From: DATAQC01 sp051001215
GTDB lineage: Bacteria; Actinomycetota; Acidimicrobiia; Acidimicrobiales; AC-14
Reading direction: 5' to 3'
Assembly: GCA_051001215.1 (NCBI GenBank)
Contig: JBPCNP010000175.1
Coordinates: 1 to 39,700 of the forward strand
Length of the DNA stretch: 39,700 bases
The position numbers and the translations under genes were made by a program. The notes under the pieces are model-generated. The model was not told where the DNA came from. It saw only the letters and a list, made by a program, of their open reading frames with translations, and did not search any database. Every line of letters starts with the position of its first letter. Within the stretch, counting starts at the first letter, position 1. Positions 15,343-22,903 of the stretch are shown here, piece by piece.

Positions 15343-16527
15343 TCAGGTCCCCCAGACGGCCCGGCCGAGGCGGACGAGGCCGGACAGGTCGAAGATGTCG
15401 GTCTCGAACGAGGGCACACTGACCACCACATCTGCGGCGTGGGCCAGTTCGGCCCGCAGCTCGGCTTCGCGCTTGGCCACCACCTCGAAGTTGGCGAAGC
15501 TCTCCCCGACCTCCCGTAGGACCCGCTCGAGCACTGCCGGTGGGCCGGCGTCGGCCAGCTCCTCGGTCGCCGCCACGTCGGGGGCAGCCGAGGCCAGGTA
15601 CTCGGCCACGCGGGACGCCTCCGGATCGATCAGATAGGCGGGGAGAACCTTGTTGAGGATCAGTGCCCCGATGTGGAACTTCTGGTCGGACAGGGCCGAG
15701 AGGAAGAACTCGGCCTCACGGACCGGAGCCGCTTCCAGGGTGGTCACCGCGACGAACGTCGTCCGCCGGTCGTGCAGGAGGCGCTTCACCGCCGTGGCCC
15801 GCTCCACGAAACCGGGGTACATCGTCTGGAACAGCAGGAAGAACTCGGCGATGTCGCCCAGGAACTGGGAACCGAGAAGCCGGTCGGCGACCTGGTAAAA
15901 GGGCCGGGTGGCCAGGTTGACCACCCGCGAGCGGCCCGGGCCGGTGATCCAGCGGAGGAGACGGCTGGAGAAGAACTCGGCCATGCGGTCGGGGGCGGCC
16001 AGGAAATCGATGGCGTTGCGGGTCGGTGGGGTGTCGACCACGATCAGGTCGTAGCGACCCGACTGGTGGATCTCGTAGAGGCGCTCCATGGCGATGTACT
16101 CGTGGCTCTGCACGAAGCGCCCGGACACGTTCTGGTACAGGGGGTTCTCCAGGATGCGCCGCGCCGTGGTCCCGTCGGGCGCATGGCGGCGGACGAGGTC
16201 GTCCCAGGACTGCTTGGTGTCGAGCATCGCCGCCCAGAGCTCGCCGCGGGGCTTGTCGATCCCCGCCCGCTCGAGCACCTTGGCCGAGACGCGCGTCTCC
16301 ACGTTGCCGAGAGCCTCGAGGCCGAGGGCGTCGGCCAGCCGGCGGGCCGGGTCGATGGTGAGCACCAGCACGGACCCGCCCAACGACAGGCTGGCCATGG
16401 TCGCGGCGGCAGCCGCCACGGTCGTCTTGCCGACCCCGCCCGCGCCGCAGCAGATCACGATCTCCTTGGCGGCGAGAAGCTGCTCGAGGGACCCGGCTCG
16501 ATCCGGTGAGCGCCCGGCGGGGCTCAA
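15343..16527 (-). CDS. ArsA/Get3-family ATPase, second of a pair
   Basis: A 394-aa P-loop ATPase of the ArsA (anion-transporting/Get3-like) family. The deviant Walker A GAGGVGKTT is at residues 28-36, switch-like VLTIDPARRLADALGLE at about 54-70, and VVDTPPTRNAIDFL near 165. It overlaps the upstream ArsA-like gene by 4 bases, so both subunits are made together and likely form a heterodimer. Mycobacterial pairs of this type (Rv3679-Rv3680) have been linked to glycerol or redox stress tolerance and lie by whiB4. No arsB or arsenic-resistance gene is near, so arsenite export is unlikely. Confidence 0.85.
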   Translation of the reverse strand: MSPAGRSPDRAGSLEQLLAAKEIVICCGAGGVGKTTVAAAAATMASLSLGGSVLVLTIDPARRLADALGLEALGNVETRVSAKVLERAGIDKPRGELWAAMLDTKQSWDDLVRRHAPDGTTARRILENPLYQNVSGRFVQSHEYIAMERLYEIHQSGRYDLIVVDTPPTRNAIDFLAAPDRMAEFFSSRLLRWITGPGRSRVVNLATRPFYQVADRLLGSQFLGDIAEFFLLFQTMYPGFVERATAVKRLLHDRRTTFVAVTTLEAAPVREAEFFLSALSDQKFHIGALILNKVLPAYLIDPEASRVAEYLASAAPDVAATEELADAGPPAVLERVLREVGESFANFEVVAKREAELRAELAHAADVVVSVPSFETDIFDLSGLVRLGRAVWGT

Positions 16528-17552
16528 TAGCCCAACTCGGCGGACAGGGCCTCGGCCGTCTGGGCCGTCGTGCGCAGTCCGTGGCCCCGGGTGAACAGGT
16601 AGGGCACGAACAACATCGGGACCTCGGCGGGGACGGCGTCACGTAGTCGATCGAGATGGCCGGCGCGGGTGCGACGCAGCGTCACAGCCAGCCGGGCGGC
16701 CTCGAACACCGAGCCGGTAGCGGCGATCGCGTCGCCACCCCGCTCAGAGGGCCGCTCGGGCCCGCTACCCCGCCCAGAGGGCCGCTCGGGCCCGCTACCC
16801 CGCCCGCAGGCGGCGGCCACCGCGGTGACCATGGCCGGCTCCCGGAGCCGCTCGAACACCTCCTCGTCGGCCCGGCTGAACAGCTCAGGCAGGACGCGGT
16901 TGACGACGATGGCGGCCAGGTCGACGTCGGTCTCGTCACGCACCCGCCTCACCAGCTCGATGGTCTCGTTCACCGGCATCTCCTCGGGCGTGGTCACGAT
17001 CACCAGTCCGGTGATGGCGGGATCGGCCAGCACGTCGAGCATCCATCCCGTCTGGTCGTGGATGGGCCCGACTTTGACGAGCTCGTCGATGGCCCGCGGG
17101 GCGACCAGTTGGCCCACGACGTGGCCGCTGGCCGCCGAATCGGCCACCACGAGCCCGTAGTGGCGCTCGCGAGCCTCGTAGGCGAGCTTGCCCACGGTGA
17201 GGATCTCCCGCACGCCCGGGGCGGCGGTGGCCACGAAGTCGAATGCCCTGGCGAGGGGGCCGATGCGGGCGACGGCGGGGAGGTGGAGCTGGAGGCGAAG
17301 GTACTCCTGCAGCGACTCCTCGGTGCTCATGGACATGGCGAACAACCCGGGCTGGACCTGGCGCGGGCGGAAGTCGAGTCGCGACGTCTCGTAGAAGTCG
17401 GCCAGATTGCCCTTGGCGTCGACCTCGCAGGCCAGGACGCGCTTGTCCCGTTGGGCGACCAGCAGCGCCAGGGCGGCCGTCACCGAGGTCTTGCCTGTCC
17501 CCCCCTTGCCCGTGACGAAGAGGAGCCGGCGATCGAGGAGAGGGACGGTCAC
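16524..17552 (-). CDS. ArsA/Get3-family ATPase, first of a pair
   Basis: A 342-aa partner ATPase with Walker A GKGGTGKT (15-22), a region rich in switch motifs around EVDAKGNLADFYE (near 43) and VVADSAASGHVVGQL (near 135). A Gly/Pro/Glu/Arg segment near residues 249-272, GRGSGPERPS repeated, is encoded by copies of the dispersed 30-bp GGGCCC element and is absent from normal family members, so it is an insertion in a loop. The stop overlaps the second ATPase start by 4 bases. Upstream lie DUF3107 and the molybdenum oxidoreductase genes on the same strand. Confidence 0.85.
   Translation of the reverse strand: MTVPLLDRRLLFVTGKGGTGKTSVTAALALLVAQRDKRVLACEVDAKGNLADFYETSRLDFRPRQVQPGLFAMSMSTEESLQEYLRLQLHLPAVARIGPLARAFDFVATAAPGVREILTVGKLAYEARERHYGLVVADSAASGHVVGQLVAPRAIDELVKVGPIHDQTGWMLDVLADPAITGLVIVTTPEEMPVNETIELVRRVRDETDVDLAAIVVNRVLPELFSRADEEVFERLREPAMVTAVAAACGRGSGPERPSGRGSGPERPSERGGDAIAATGSVFEAARLAVTLRRTRAGHLDRLRDAVPAEVPMLFVPYLFTRGHGLRTTAQTAEALSAELGY
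16731..16800 (-). repeat. GGGCCC element array inside the ArsA-like gene
   Basis: Two 30-bp units (plus-strand 16741-16770 and 16771-16800), with flanking bases from 16731 extending the first. On the minus strand the core is GGGCCCGAGCGGCCCTCTGA, read as GPERPS. The 30-bp period preserves the reading frame. Confidence 0.9.
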
Positions 17553-17590
17553 GCGGTCACCGCCTGTCGTCCGGTCCAGGGATCAAGGCT

Positions 17591-17821
17591 CTAGAGAGCG
17601 CTGAAACCCACCCGTCGCTCCCCGACCTCGGTCCCGATCTCGACGTAGGTGACCTTGTCGGCCACCACTGCCACCCGCCGGCCCTTGCGGTCGGTGAGCC
17701 ACAGGAGAGTGCCGTCCCCGAGCGCCTTCTCGATGTCGGCCGTCACCTGGTCGGCGTCGTCGTTGGCCAGGTCGACTTCGATCTCCCTGGGTGAGTGGAT
17801 CACCCCGATACGAACCTGCAC
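17591..17821 (-). CDS. DUF3107 family protein
   Basis: A 76-aa actinobacterial protein related to Rv3208A (TB9.4). It starts MQVRIGVIHSPREIEVDLAN and includes WLTDRKGRRVAVVADKVTYV and EIGTEVGERRVGF near the end, which is typical. GTG 17821 is chosen because GAGGAG lies about five bases upstream. Function is unknown; it is small, soluble and conserved. It lies between the cytochrome b gene and the ArsA-like pair with short gaps, so it may belong to the same transcript. Confidence 0.85.
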   Translation of the reverse strand: MQVRIGVIHSPREIEVDLANDDADQVTADIEKALGDGTLLWLTDRKGRRVAVVADKVTYVEIGTEVGERRVGFSAL

Positions 17822-17859
17822 TGATTCTCCTCGTGTGTCGGCGGGCCCCAGCGTAGGCG

Positions 17860-18669
17860 CTACCGGGGCTCGGGCTGCGCGTCCTCCTCCCGGGTGGCGG
17901 GAACGCCCGTGACTTCTTCGTACCACCGGGGCCGATGGACCTCGGCCCACCACGCCGGCACCCACCCTCGGATCATGGACCGCAGGGAATCGCTGTCGCT
18001 CACGGCCATCCAGATGTGCCCCGCCACCACGGCGCCCACGGCGATGGCCGTCCAGTCGTGGACGAAGGTGGCCCCGGTGCGCCACGCCAGCGGGAACGGG
18101 TGGAACCAGAACATGATCGAGCCGGTCGCCAGCAACACCCCGATGGAACCGGCGACGAAGGCGGCGTTGAGCTTCTGGCCCGGGTTGAACTTGCCCAGCC
18201 GGACCGAGGTGTCGCGGCCCCGGGAGCGCAACCACCGCCGGTCGTCGGCGTCAAAGCGGTTGAAGGCTCGCAGATCCGCGAGCACCCCCCTCCGCCACGG
18301 CCCGATGAGGGCCAGGGCCAGCGGCACGGGGAGCAGCAGGCCGCAGACCACGTGGACCTGGCGGACCAGCTCCCGCCGGCCGACGAGGGCTGACAGCTGA
18401 CCGACGTACAGGAGGGCGGCGGTGGCCAGGAGCACGCCGAACAGCGCAGCGTTGGCCCAGTGCAGCACCCGCTCGGCGGCGTCGAAGCGGGCCAGGCGAT
18501 GGGTCGCCCGCGCCGTCGGGCCCGCGTCCCCGCTCAGGGGGCCGCTCGGGCCCAGGTCCCCGCTCAGGGGGCCGCTCGGGCCCAGGTCCCCGCTCAGGGG
18601 GCCGCTCGGGCCCAGGTCCCCGCTCAGGGGGCCGCTCGGGCCCTTCTCGGTCTCAAACGGGGCGGTCAT
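17860..18669 (-). CDS. Cytochrome b561-like membrane subunit
   Basis: A 269-aa membrane protein with four predicted helices: about 80-100, 114-134, 178-198 and 212-232. Four His, one near each helix (His80, His116, His214, His228), could ligate two b hemes. It begins inside the last 17 bases of the molybdopterin oxidoreductase gene, marking it as the membrane anchor and electron acceptor or donor for that enzyme. Before the first helix is a cytoplasmic insertion of about 50 residues, five copies of GPSGPLSGDL, encoded by the 30-bp GGGCCC element. The start MTAPFETEKG is the only good start near the overlap. Confidence 0.82.
   Translation of the reverse strand: MTAPFETEKGPSGPLSGDLGPSGPLSGDLGPSGPLSGDLGPSGPLSGDAGPTARATHRLARFDAAERVLHWANAALFGVLLATAALLYVGQLSALVGRRELVRQVHVVCGLLLPVPLALALIGPWRRGVLADLRAFNRFDADDRRWLRSRGRDTSVRLGKFNPGQKLNAAFVAGSIGVLLATGSIMFWFHPFPLAWRTGATFVHDWTAIAVGAVVAGHIWMAVSDSDSLRSMIRGWVPAWWAEVHRPRWYEEVTGVPATREEDAQPEPR
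18513..18643 (-). repeat. GGGCCC element array inside the cytochrome b gene
   Basis: Four near-identical 30-bp units, with cores on the plus strand at 18531, 18561, 18591 and 18621 (CGCTCAGGGGGCCGCTCGGG plus CCC), and a degenerate fifth at 18513-18530. They encode GPSGPLSGDL repeats in a frame different from the one used in the ArsA-like gene. Confidence 0.95.
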
Positions 18670-19414
18670 CGCGCCCGTTCGACCGCCCGATCCAGGCGTC
18701 GACCGAGTAGCCCCGGTACTCCCAGTACCCGGGCTTGGGATCGGGCCCGGTGACCTCGATGCGATCGAGCCACTTGCACGACTTGTAGCCGTACATCGGG
18801 GCCACGTAGAGGCGCACGGGCCCCCCGTGGGCCGCGGAGATGGGCTTTCCCTCCAGCTCGTAGGCCACGATGACGTCGCTGCGACGGGCCTGGTCGAGCG
18901 TGAGGGTCTCGGTGTAGGTGCCGTCGAAGGAGTGGAAGCGCACCGCACCCGCCTCGGGCCGCACGCCGGCCCGGTCCAGCACGTCGCCCAGGCGCACACC
19001 CACCCAGGACACGTCGTGGACCCGCCACCCGGTGACGCACTGGAAGTCCTTGTTCAGCCTGGTCGGCTCCATGGCCCGCAGGTCTGCGGCGGTGAGATCG
19101 ATCGGCTGGTCGACCATCCCCCCGACGGCGAGGCGGTACTCCGCCTCGGGGCGCGACGGGAGGTCGCCGGTGACCGTGTAGATGCGGAAGCGCCCGACCG
19201 GCAGCAGCGACGACAGCCCGGTGCCGTCGCGTGACAGGAACGGGGCAACCGTCCGCTCGAGCAGATCCTGGGCCCGGGCCCCGAAGATGACCCCCGCGGC
19301 GCCGAGGCCGAACATGCCCAGCACCACCCGCCGGCCAACCGGTGCGCCCTGCTCTGTGGCCGGGGCGACGACCACCTCGGCCTCTCCCGGGTGCGACAGA
19401 TCGGGACCGGCCAT
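18653..19414 (-). CDS. Molybdopterin-dependent oxidoreductase, SUOX/MsrP type
   Basis: A 253-aa enzyme of the sulfite-oxidase-like molybdenum fold. Cys126 in DFQCVTGWRVHDVSWVGV is the expected molybdenum ligand, and YVAPMYGYKSCKWLDRIEVT is a typical later motif. A twin-arginine-like signal GRRVVLGMFGLGAAG (27-41) suggests Tat export with membrane retention. The cytochrome b561-like gene overlaps its 3' end, implying a membrane-bound complex outside the cytoplasmic membrane. The substrate could be methionine sulfoxide, sulfite or another oxyanion; it cannot be told apart here. TAGCTT six bases before the ATG supports the start. Confidence 0.85.
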   Translation of the reverse strand: MAGPDLSHPGEAEVVVAPATEQGAPVGRRVVLGMFGLGAAGVIFGARAQDLLERTVAPFLSRDGTGLSSLLPVGRFRIYTVTGDLPSRPEAEYRLAVGGMVDQPIDLTAADLRAMEPTRLNKDFQCVTGWRVHDVSWVGVRLGDVLDRAGVRPEAGAVRFHSFDGTYTETLTLDQARRSDVIVAYELEGKPISAAHGGPVRLYVAPMYGYKSCKWLDRIEVTGPDPKPGYWEYRGYSVDAWIGRSNGRDDRPV

Positions 19415-19420
19415 ACCTTC

Positions 19421-19426
19421 AAGCTA
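19421..19426 (-). promoter_or_regulatory. -10 box of the Mo-oxidoreductase operon
   Basis: TAGCTT on the minus strand, six bases before the ATG at 19414, in the 57-bp gap after mrp. It would give a leaderless mRNA for the oxidoreductase and cytochrome b genes. Confidence 0.4.
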
Positions 19427-19471
19427 CGACCCTGGCCACCGAACTGGATGGCGCGGGCTGTTCCGTTCGAT

Positions 19472-20584
19472 TCAGGTGATCTTCAGCTCGGGCCGGAACA
19501 CCCGGCTGGCGCCCATCGCCGCCACCGTCGTGGCCAGGCCGGCGAAGGCCTGTGAGGCCTCGCTCTGGGGGTCGCTGACGGTGACGGGCGTGCCGTCGTC
19601 GCCGCCTTCGCGCAGGGCGATCATCAATGGCACCTGGGCGAGCAGTGGGACTTTGAGGTCGTCGGCCAGCAGCTGGCCGCCGCCGGCACCGAAGATCGGG
19701 TACCGGGTGCCGTCGTCGCCGGTGAACCAGCTCATGTTCTCGATCACGCCCCGCACCGACATGTTGACCTTGCGGGCCATGAGGGCCGACCGCTGCGCCA
19801 CCCGCTGGGCCGCCGGTTGCGGCGTGGTCACCACGAAGACCTCGGTGCGGGGCATGAACTGGGCCAGCGACAGGGCCACGTCGCCGGTGCCCGGGGGCAT
19901 GTCGACGAGCAGAAAGTCGGGCTCGCCCCACAGCACGTCGGTGAGGAACTGGTTCAAGGCCTTGTGGAGCATGGGCCCCCGCCAGATCACGGGCTGGTCC
20001 TCGCCGACGAAGAAGCCGGTGGAGATGACCTTCACCCCGTGGGACACGGGCGGCACGATCATCCCGTCGATCACCACCGGCTCCTGGGTGACGCCGAGCA
20101 TCTTGGGTACGGAGAAGCCGTAGACGTCGGCGTCGAGCACGGCGACCTCGTGGCCCAGGCGGGCCAGGGCTACGGCCAGGTTCACGGTGACCGACGACTT
20201 GCCCACTCCGCCCTTGCCCGACGACAGGCCCAGCACCCTGGTGCGCGACGACGGATCGGCGAAGGGGATGGCGGGGGCGGCGTCGTCGCCGGATGCCGTC
20301 GGCGACTGCAACTTGTTCTTCAGGGCTCCCCGCTCATCGTCGGTCATCACCGTCAGGGCGACGTCGACTGCCTGCACACCGTCGAGGGGCTGGACGGCTT
20401 TGGTCACCCGATCGGTGATCTCCGCCCGCAGGGGGCAGCCGGCCACGGTGAGGGCGACGGTGACACCTACGTTGGGGCCGTCGATGCGGATGCCGCGCAC
20501 CATGTCGAGGTCGACGATGCTTCGCTGCAACTCGGGATCCTGCACAGGCCGGAGGGCGTCGAGCACCTGGGCTTCGGTGGGCAT
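19472..20584 (-). CDS. mrp: Mrp/ApbC-type Fe-S cluster carrier ATPase
   Basis: A 370-aa protein with an N-terminal MIP18/DUF59-like domain (about 1-85) and a P-loop NTPase domain whose Walker A SSGKGGVGKSS spans 121-131. Segments LDADVYGFSVPKMLG and VDMPPGTGDVALSL are diagnostic of Mrp/Nbp35. The CxxC motif that bridges a cluster in ApbC/Mrp is missing: the equivalent stretch reads ENMSWFTGDDGTRYPIFG. Cys50 is the only cysteine in the whole protein. It is divergent from the SufR-like regulator. GGAGG lies nine bases before the ATG. Confidence 0.85.
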   Translation of the reverse strand: MPTEAQVLDALRPVQDPELQRSIVDLDMVRGIRIDGPNVGVTVALTVAGCPLRAEITDRVTKAVQPLDGVQAVDVALTVMTDDERGALKNKLQSPTASGDDAAPAIPFADPSSRTRVLGLSSGKGGVGKSSVTVNLAVALARLGHEVAVLDADVYGFSVPKMLGVTQEPVVIDGMIVPPVSHGVKVISTGFFVGEDQPVIWRGPMLHKALNQFLTDVLWGEPDFLLVDMPPGTGDVALSLAQFMPRTEVFVVTTPQPAAQRVAQRSALMARKVNMSVRGVIENMSWFTGDDGTRYPIFGAGGGQLLADDLKVPLLAQVPLMIALREGGDDGTPVTVSDPQSEASQAFAGLATTVAAMGASRVFRPELKIT

Positions 20585-20606
20585 GGGGACGGGGCCTCCG
20601 ATTTCT

Positions 20607-20619
20607 CCTATGTGATAGG
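20607..20619 (+). promoter_or_regulatory. Inverted repeat upstream of sufR (candidate operator)
   Basis: CCTAT-GTG-ATAGG is a perfect 5-base inverted repeat with a 3-base centre. It abuts the -10 box TACAAT (20620-20625) and sits between divergent mrp and sufR. This is where an autoregulating SufR-type repressor would block the promoter. Confidence 0.5.
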
Positions 20620-20625
20620 TACAAT
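20620..20625 (+). promoter_or_regulatory. -10 box of sufR
   Basis: TACAAT (five of six matches to TATAAT) ends six bases before the GTG at 20632. No ribosome site is present, so the mRNA is probably leaderless. Confidence 0.55.
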
Positions 20626-20631
20626 ACCGGG

Positions 20632-21339
20632 GTGGACCATGGCCCCCTCACCGCCGAGGAGTTCGGGGCCGCCGTCACCGCCGTCACCAGTGCCTTCGGC
20701 GACCCCACCCGGCGTGAGATCTACCTCTTCGCCCACGGCTGCGACGGTGGTGTGACCGCCGCCGAGGTGGCTGAGCGCTTCGAGTTGCATCCCAACGTGG
20801 CTCGCCACCATCTCGACAAGCTGGCCGCCGGCGGCTACCTCGACGTGGCCGTGGAACGCCCGGGCCTGGGCGCCGGGCGCCCGTCGAAGCGCTACCGGGC
20901 CAGCGACAAGGACATGGGTCTCGAGTTCCCGGCCCGCCGCGACGACCTGCTCCTCACCCTCCTGGCCCGGTCACTGGCCCTGGTCCCCCTCGAGCAAGCC
21001 GAGGCCATGGCCGAGGAGGTCGGCCTCGACTACGGCCGCTCCCTCGCCGCCTCCATGGCGCCGGCCGAAGGTCACCGCTCACTCCAGGTGGCGCTGCACG
21101 CCGTGGCCGACGCCCTCACCGCCCACGGCTTCGCCGCCCACACCGACGCCCGAGGTGGAGCGCTGGCCATCGTGTCCGAGCACTGTCCCTTCGGGCCTGC
21201 GGCCGTACAGCACCCGGTGATCTGCGCCGTCGACCGGGGAATGGTCAAGGGCATGCTGGCTTCCCTCTACGGGGAGACCGTGCCCGAGACCTCGGCGTCG
21301 CGGCCCCAGGGCGACCAGGTCTGCGTCACCCTCGTCTGA
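20632..21339 (+). CDS. sufR: SufR-type Fe-S sensing transcription regulator
   Basis: A 235-aa winged-helix repressor. The helix-turn-helix covers about residues 42-70 (TAAEVAERFELHPNVARHHL). The C-terminal half carries three cysteines, Cys185 (SEHCPFG), Cys198 (HPVICAV) and Cys231 (DQVCVTLV); the C-x12-C spacing followed by a third Cys matches SufR, which binds a [4Fe-4S] cluster and represses suf genes when the cluster is intact. The next gene encodes a cysteine desulfurase and the divergent one Mrp, so both sides fit Fe-S regulation. The rest of a suf operon is not in the window. Confidence 0.82.
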   Translation: MDHGPLTAEEFGAAVTAVTSAFGDPTRREIYLFAHGCDGGVTAAEVAERFELHPNVARHHLDKLAAGGYLDVAVERPGLGAGRPSKRYRASDKDMGLEFPARRDDLLLTLLARSLALVPLEQAEAMAEEVGLDYGRSLAASMAPAEGHRSLQVALHAVADALTAHGFAAHTDARGGALAIVSEHCPFGPAAVQHPVICAVDRGMVKGMLASLYGETVPETSASRPQGDQVCVTLV

Positions 21340-21353
21340 AACTCCAGCCCAGG

Positions 21354-22469
21354 GTGGTCCGGCACTACCTCGACCATGCCTCGGCCTCCCCAGCCCGCCC
21401 TGAGGTGGTCGACGCCACGGTTCCGTGGCTGGTGGCCACCGCCGACCCCGGGCGGGTGCACACCGAGGGGCGCCTGGCCCGTGCCGCGGTCGAGGACGCT
21501 CGGGAGCGCGTCGCCGCCCTCCTCGGAGCCCGGCCCCGCGAGGTGGTCTTCACCAGTGGAGCCACCGAGGCGATCGCCACCGTCGCCTTCGGGGCCACGG
21601 AGGTGGGCTCCCACGTGGTGTGCCCGGCCGTCGAGCATTCAGCCGTCCGTCAAGCCTGGACCGGTCGCAGGGTGACCATCGTCGGTGTCGACCGGCTGGG
21701 CCGGGTCGATCCCGCAGAGATCTCGGCGGCGGTGCGACCCGGGGAGACGGCCGTCGTGCACGTGCAGTTGGCCAATCACGAGGTGGGTACCGTCCAGCCC
21801 GTCACCGAGGTGGTGGCGGCCTGTCGTGATCAGGGTGTGCTGGTCCACGTCGATGCTGCAGCCGCCGCCGGTCACCTACCCATCGACTTCGCCGCCCTGG
21901 GCGCCGACTTGATGTCGGTGAGCGCCCACAAGCTGGGCGGCCCGCCGGGCGTGGGCGCGCTGCTCATCCGCCGGGGGGTCCGCCTGCGACCCCTGCTTGT
22001 CGGGGGTGAGCAGGAACGGGGCCGTCGAGCCGGCGCCGAGAACGTTGCCGGCATCGTCGGGTTCGGCGCTGCGGCCGGCGTTCTCGGCGTCAGCCTGGAC
22101 GACGAGGCCCGGACGGCTCGGCGCCTCACCGAGCGGGCCCTCGCCTCGGCCCTGGCCGTGGACGGCGTCGCGACCTATGGCGACGCTGAGGCGCGCCTAC
22201 CGCACCTTGTGTGCCTGGGCGTAGGCGGCGTGGAGGCCGAGGCCGTGCTCATCGGTCTCGACCAGGCCGGCATCGCCGTGCATTCGGGGAGCGCCTGCTC
22301 GTCCGAGACCCTGGAGCCGTCGCCCGTGCTCGAAGCCATGGGTGTGGATGCCAACCGGTCACTCCGCGTCTCGACCGGCTGGTCGACGACCGACACTGAC
22401 GTCGACGCCTTCGCCGACGCCCTTCCGCGCGTCGTGGCGCGCCTGCGCGAACTGACCACTCGCCGCTGA
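21354..22469 (+). CDS. Cysteine desulfurase (IscS/NifS-like)
   Basis: A 371-aa PLP enzyme that takes sulfur from cysteine as an enzyme-bound persulfide. PLP-binding Lys193 is in SVSAHKLGGPPG, Asp167 in VHVDAAAA contacts the cofactor, and active Cys315 is in HSGSACSSETLEPSPVL. The Cys loop length is of the IscS/NifS (class I) kind. It starts 14 bases after the sufR stop with a GTG and no strong ribosome site, so it is probably co-transcribed with sufR. It may serve Fe-S assembly or tRNA thiolation; no mnmA or iscU is adjacent. Confidence 0.88.
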   Translation: MVRHYLDHASASPARPEVVDATVPWLVATADPGRVHTEGRLARAAVEDARERVAALLGARPREVVFTSGATEAIATVAFGATEVGSHVVCPAVEHSAVRQAWTGRRVTIVGVDRLGRVDPAEISAAVRPGETAVVHVQLANHEVGTVQPVTEVVAACRDQGVLVHVDAAAAAGHLPIDFAALGADLMSVSAHKLGGPPGVGALLIRRGVRLRPLLVGGEQERGRRAGAENVAGIVGFGAAAGVLGVSLDDEARTARRLTERALASALAVDGVATYGDAEARLPHLVCLGVGGVEAEAVLIGLDQAGIAVHSGSACSSETLEPSPVLEAMGVDANRSLRVSTGWSTTDTDVDAFADALPRVVARLRELTTRR

Positions 22470-22489
22470 ACCAGGCGGCGCCTCGCGCG

Positions 22490-22867
22490 TCAGCTGGGGG
22501 TGAGCTCGTGGAAGCTCGGCGGCGACACGAAGGTGATGCTGTGGACGAAGGCCCTCACGTCGTCGGGGACGGCGTCGAGGGGAAGCTCCTGAGCGCCACC
22601 GTCGATGGTGACGATGCCCAGCAGGTCCTCGTCGATCGACAGCTTCTGGTCGAAGTACTCCTCGAACAGCGACTTCGTGGCCCCGATGGAGAAACTGTTC
22701 CGGAACGGGGCGTGGACTTCGAAGCCCGCTTTGGTGAGATTGGCCTTGAGCTGGCCGGTGGCCTGATTGTCGTGCAGGCCCGGCTGGCCGGCAGCTTCGC
22801 GCTCGGCGTCGCTGGCCAGCTCCACCACGGCCGAAACGGTCGGGTCGGCTTGATCGAGGGTCGCCAC
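22490..22867 (-). CDS. 125-aa hypothetical protein
   Basis: A soluble acidic protein beginning MATLDQADPTVSAVVELASD and ending FVSPPSFHELTPS. The segment LKANLTKAGFEVHAPFRNSF followed by SIGATKSLFEEYFDQ vaguely recalls the pro-domain of kumamolisin-like peptidases, but no peptidase follows and I would not assign it. A TAGGAT box seven bases before the GTG start supports expression from its own leaderless promoter. It converges on the cysteine desulfurase gene with a 20-base gap. Confidence 0.65.
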   Translation of the reverse strand: MATLDQADPTVSAVVELASDAEREAAGQPGLHDNQATGQLKANLTKAGFEVHAPFRNSFSIGATKSLFEEYFDQKLSIDEDLLGIVTIDGGAQELPLDAVPDDVRAFVHSITFVSPPSFHELTPS

Positions 22868-22874
22868 GCCGCAG

Positions 22875-22880
22875 ATCCTA
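22875..22880 (-). promoter_or_regulatory. -10 box of the 125-aa gene
   Basis: TAGGAT on the minus strand, seven bases before the GTG at 22867, consistent with a leaderless transcript. Confidence 0.4.
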
Positions 22881-22903
22881 CCGGGATTCGCCGGCTACGC
22901 CGG

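Noticed and set aside
15343..17552. Arsenite efflux operon
   Set aside because: The two ArsA-like ATPases have no ArsB, ArsR, ArsC or ArsD genes around them; a Get3-like or mycobacterial-type pair fits better.
18513..18643. Direct repeats of 30 bp as a CRISPR array
   Set aside because: The units are contiguous with no unique spacers, are in frame inside a gene, and no cas genes are near.
22490..22867. Kumamolisin pro-domain
   Set aside because: Only a vague resemblance over about 40 residues and no peptidase domain follows.
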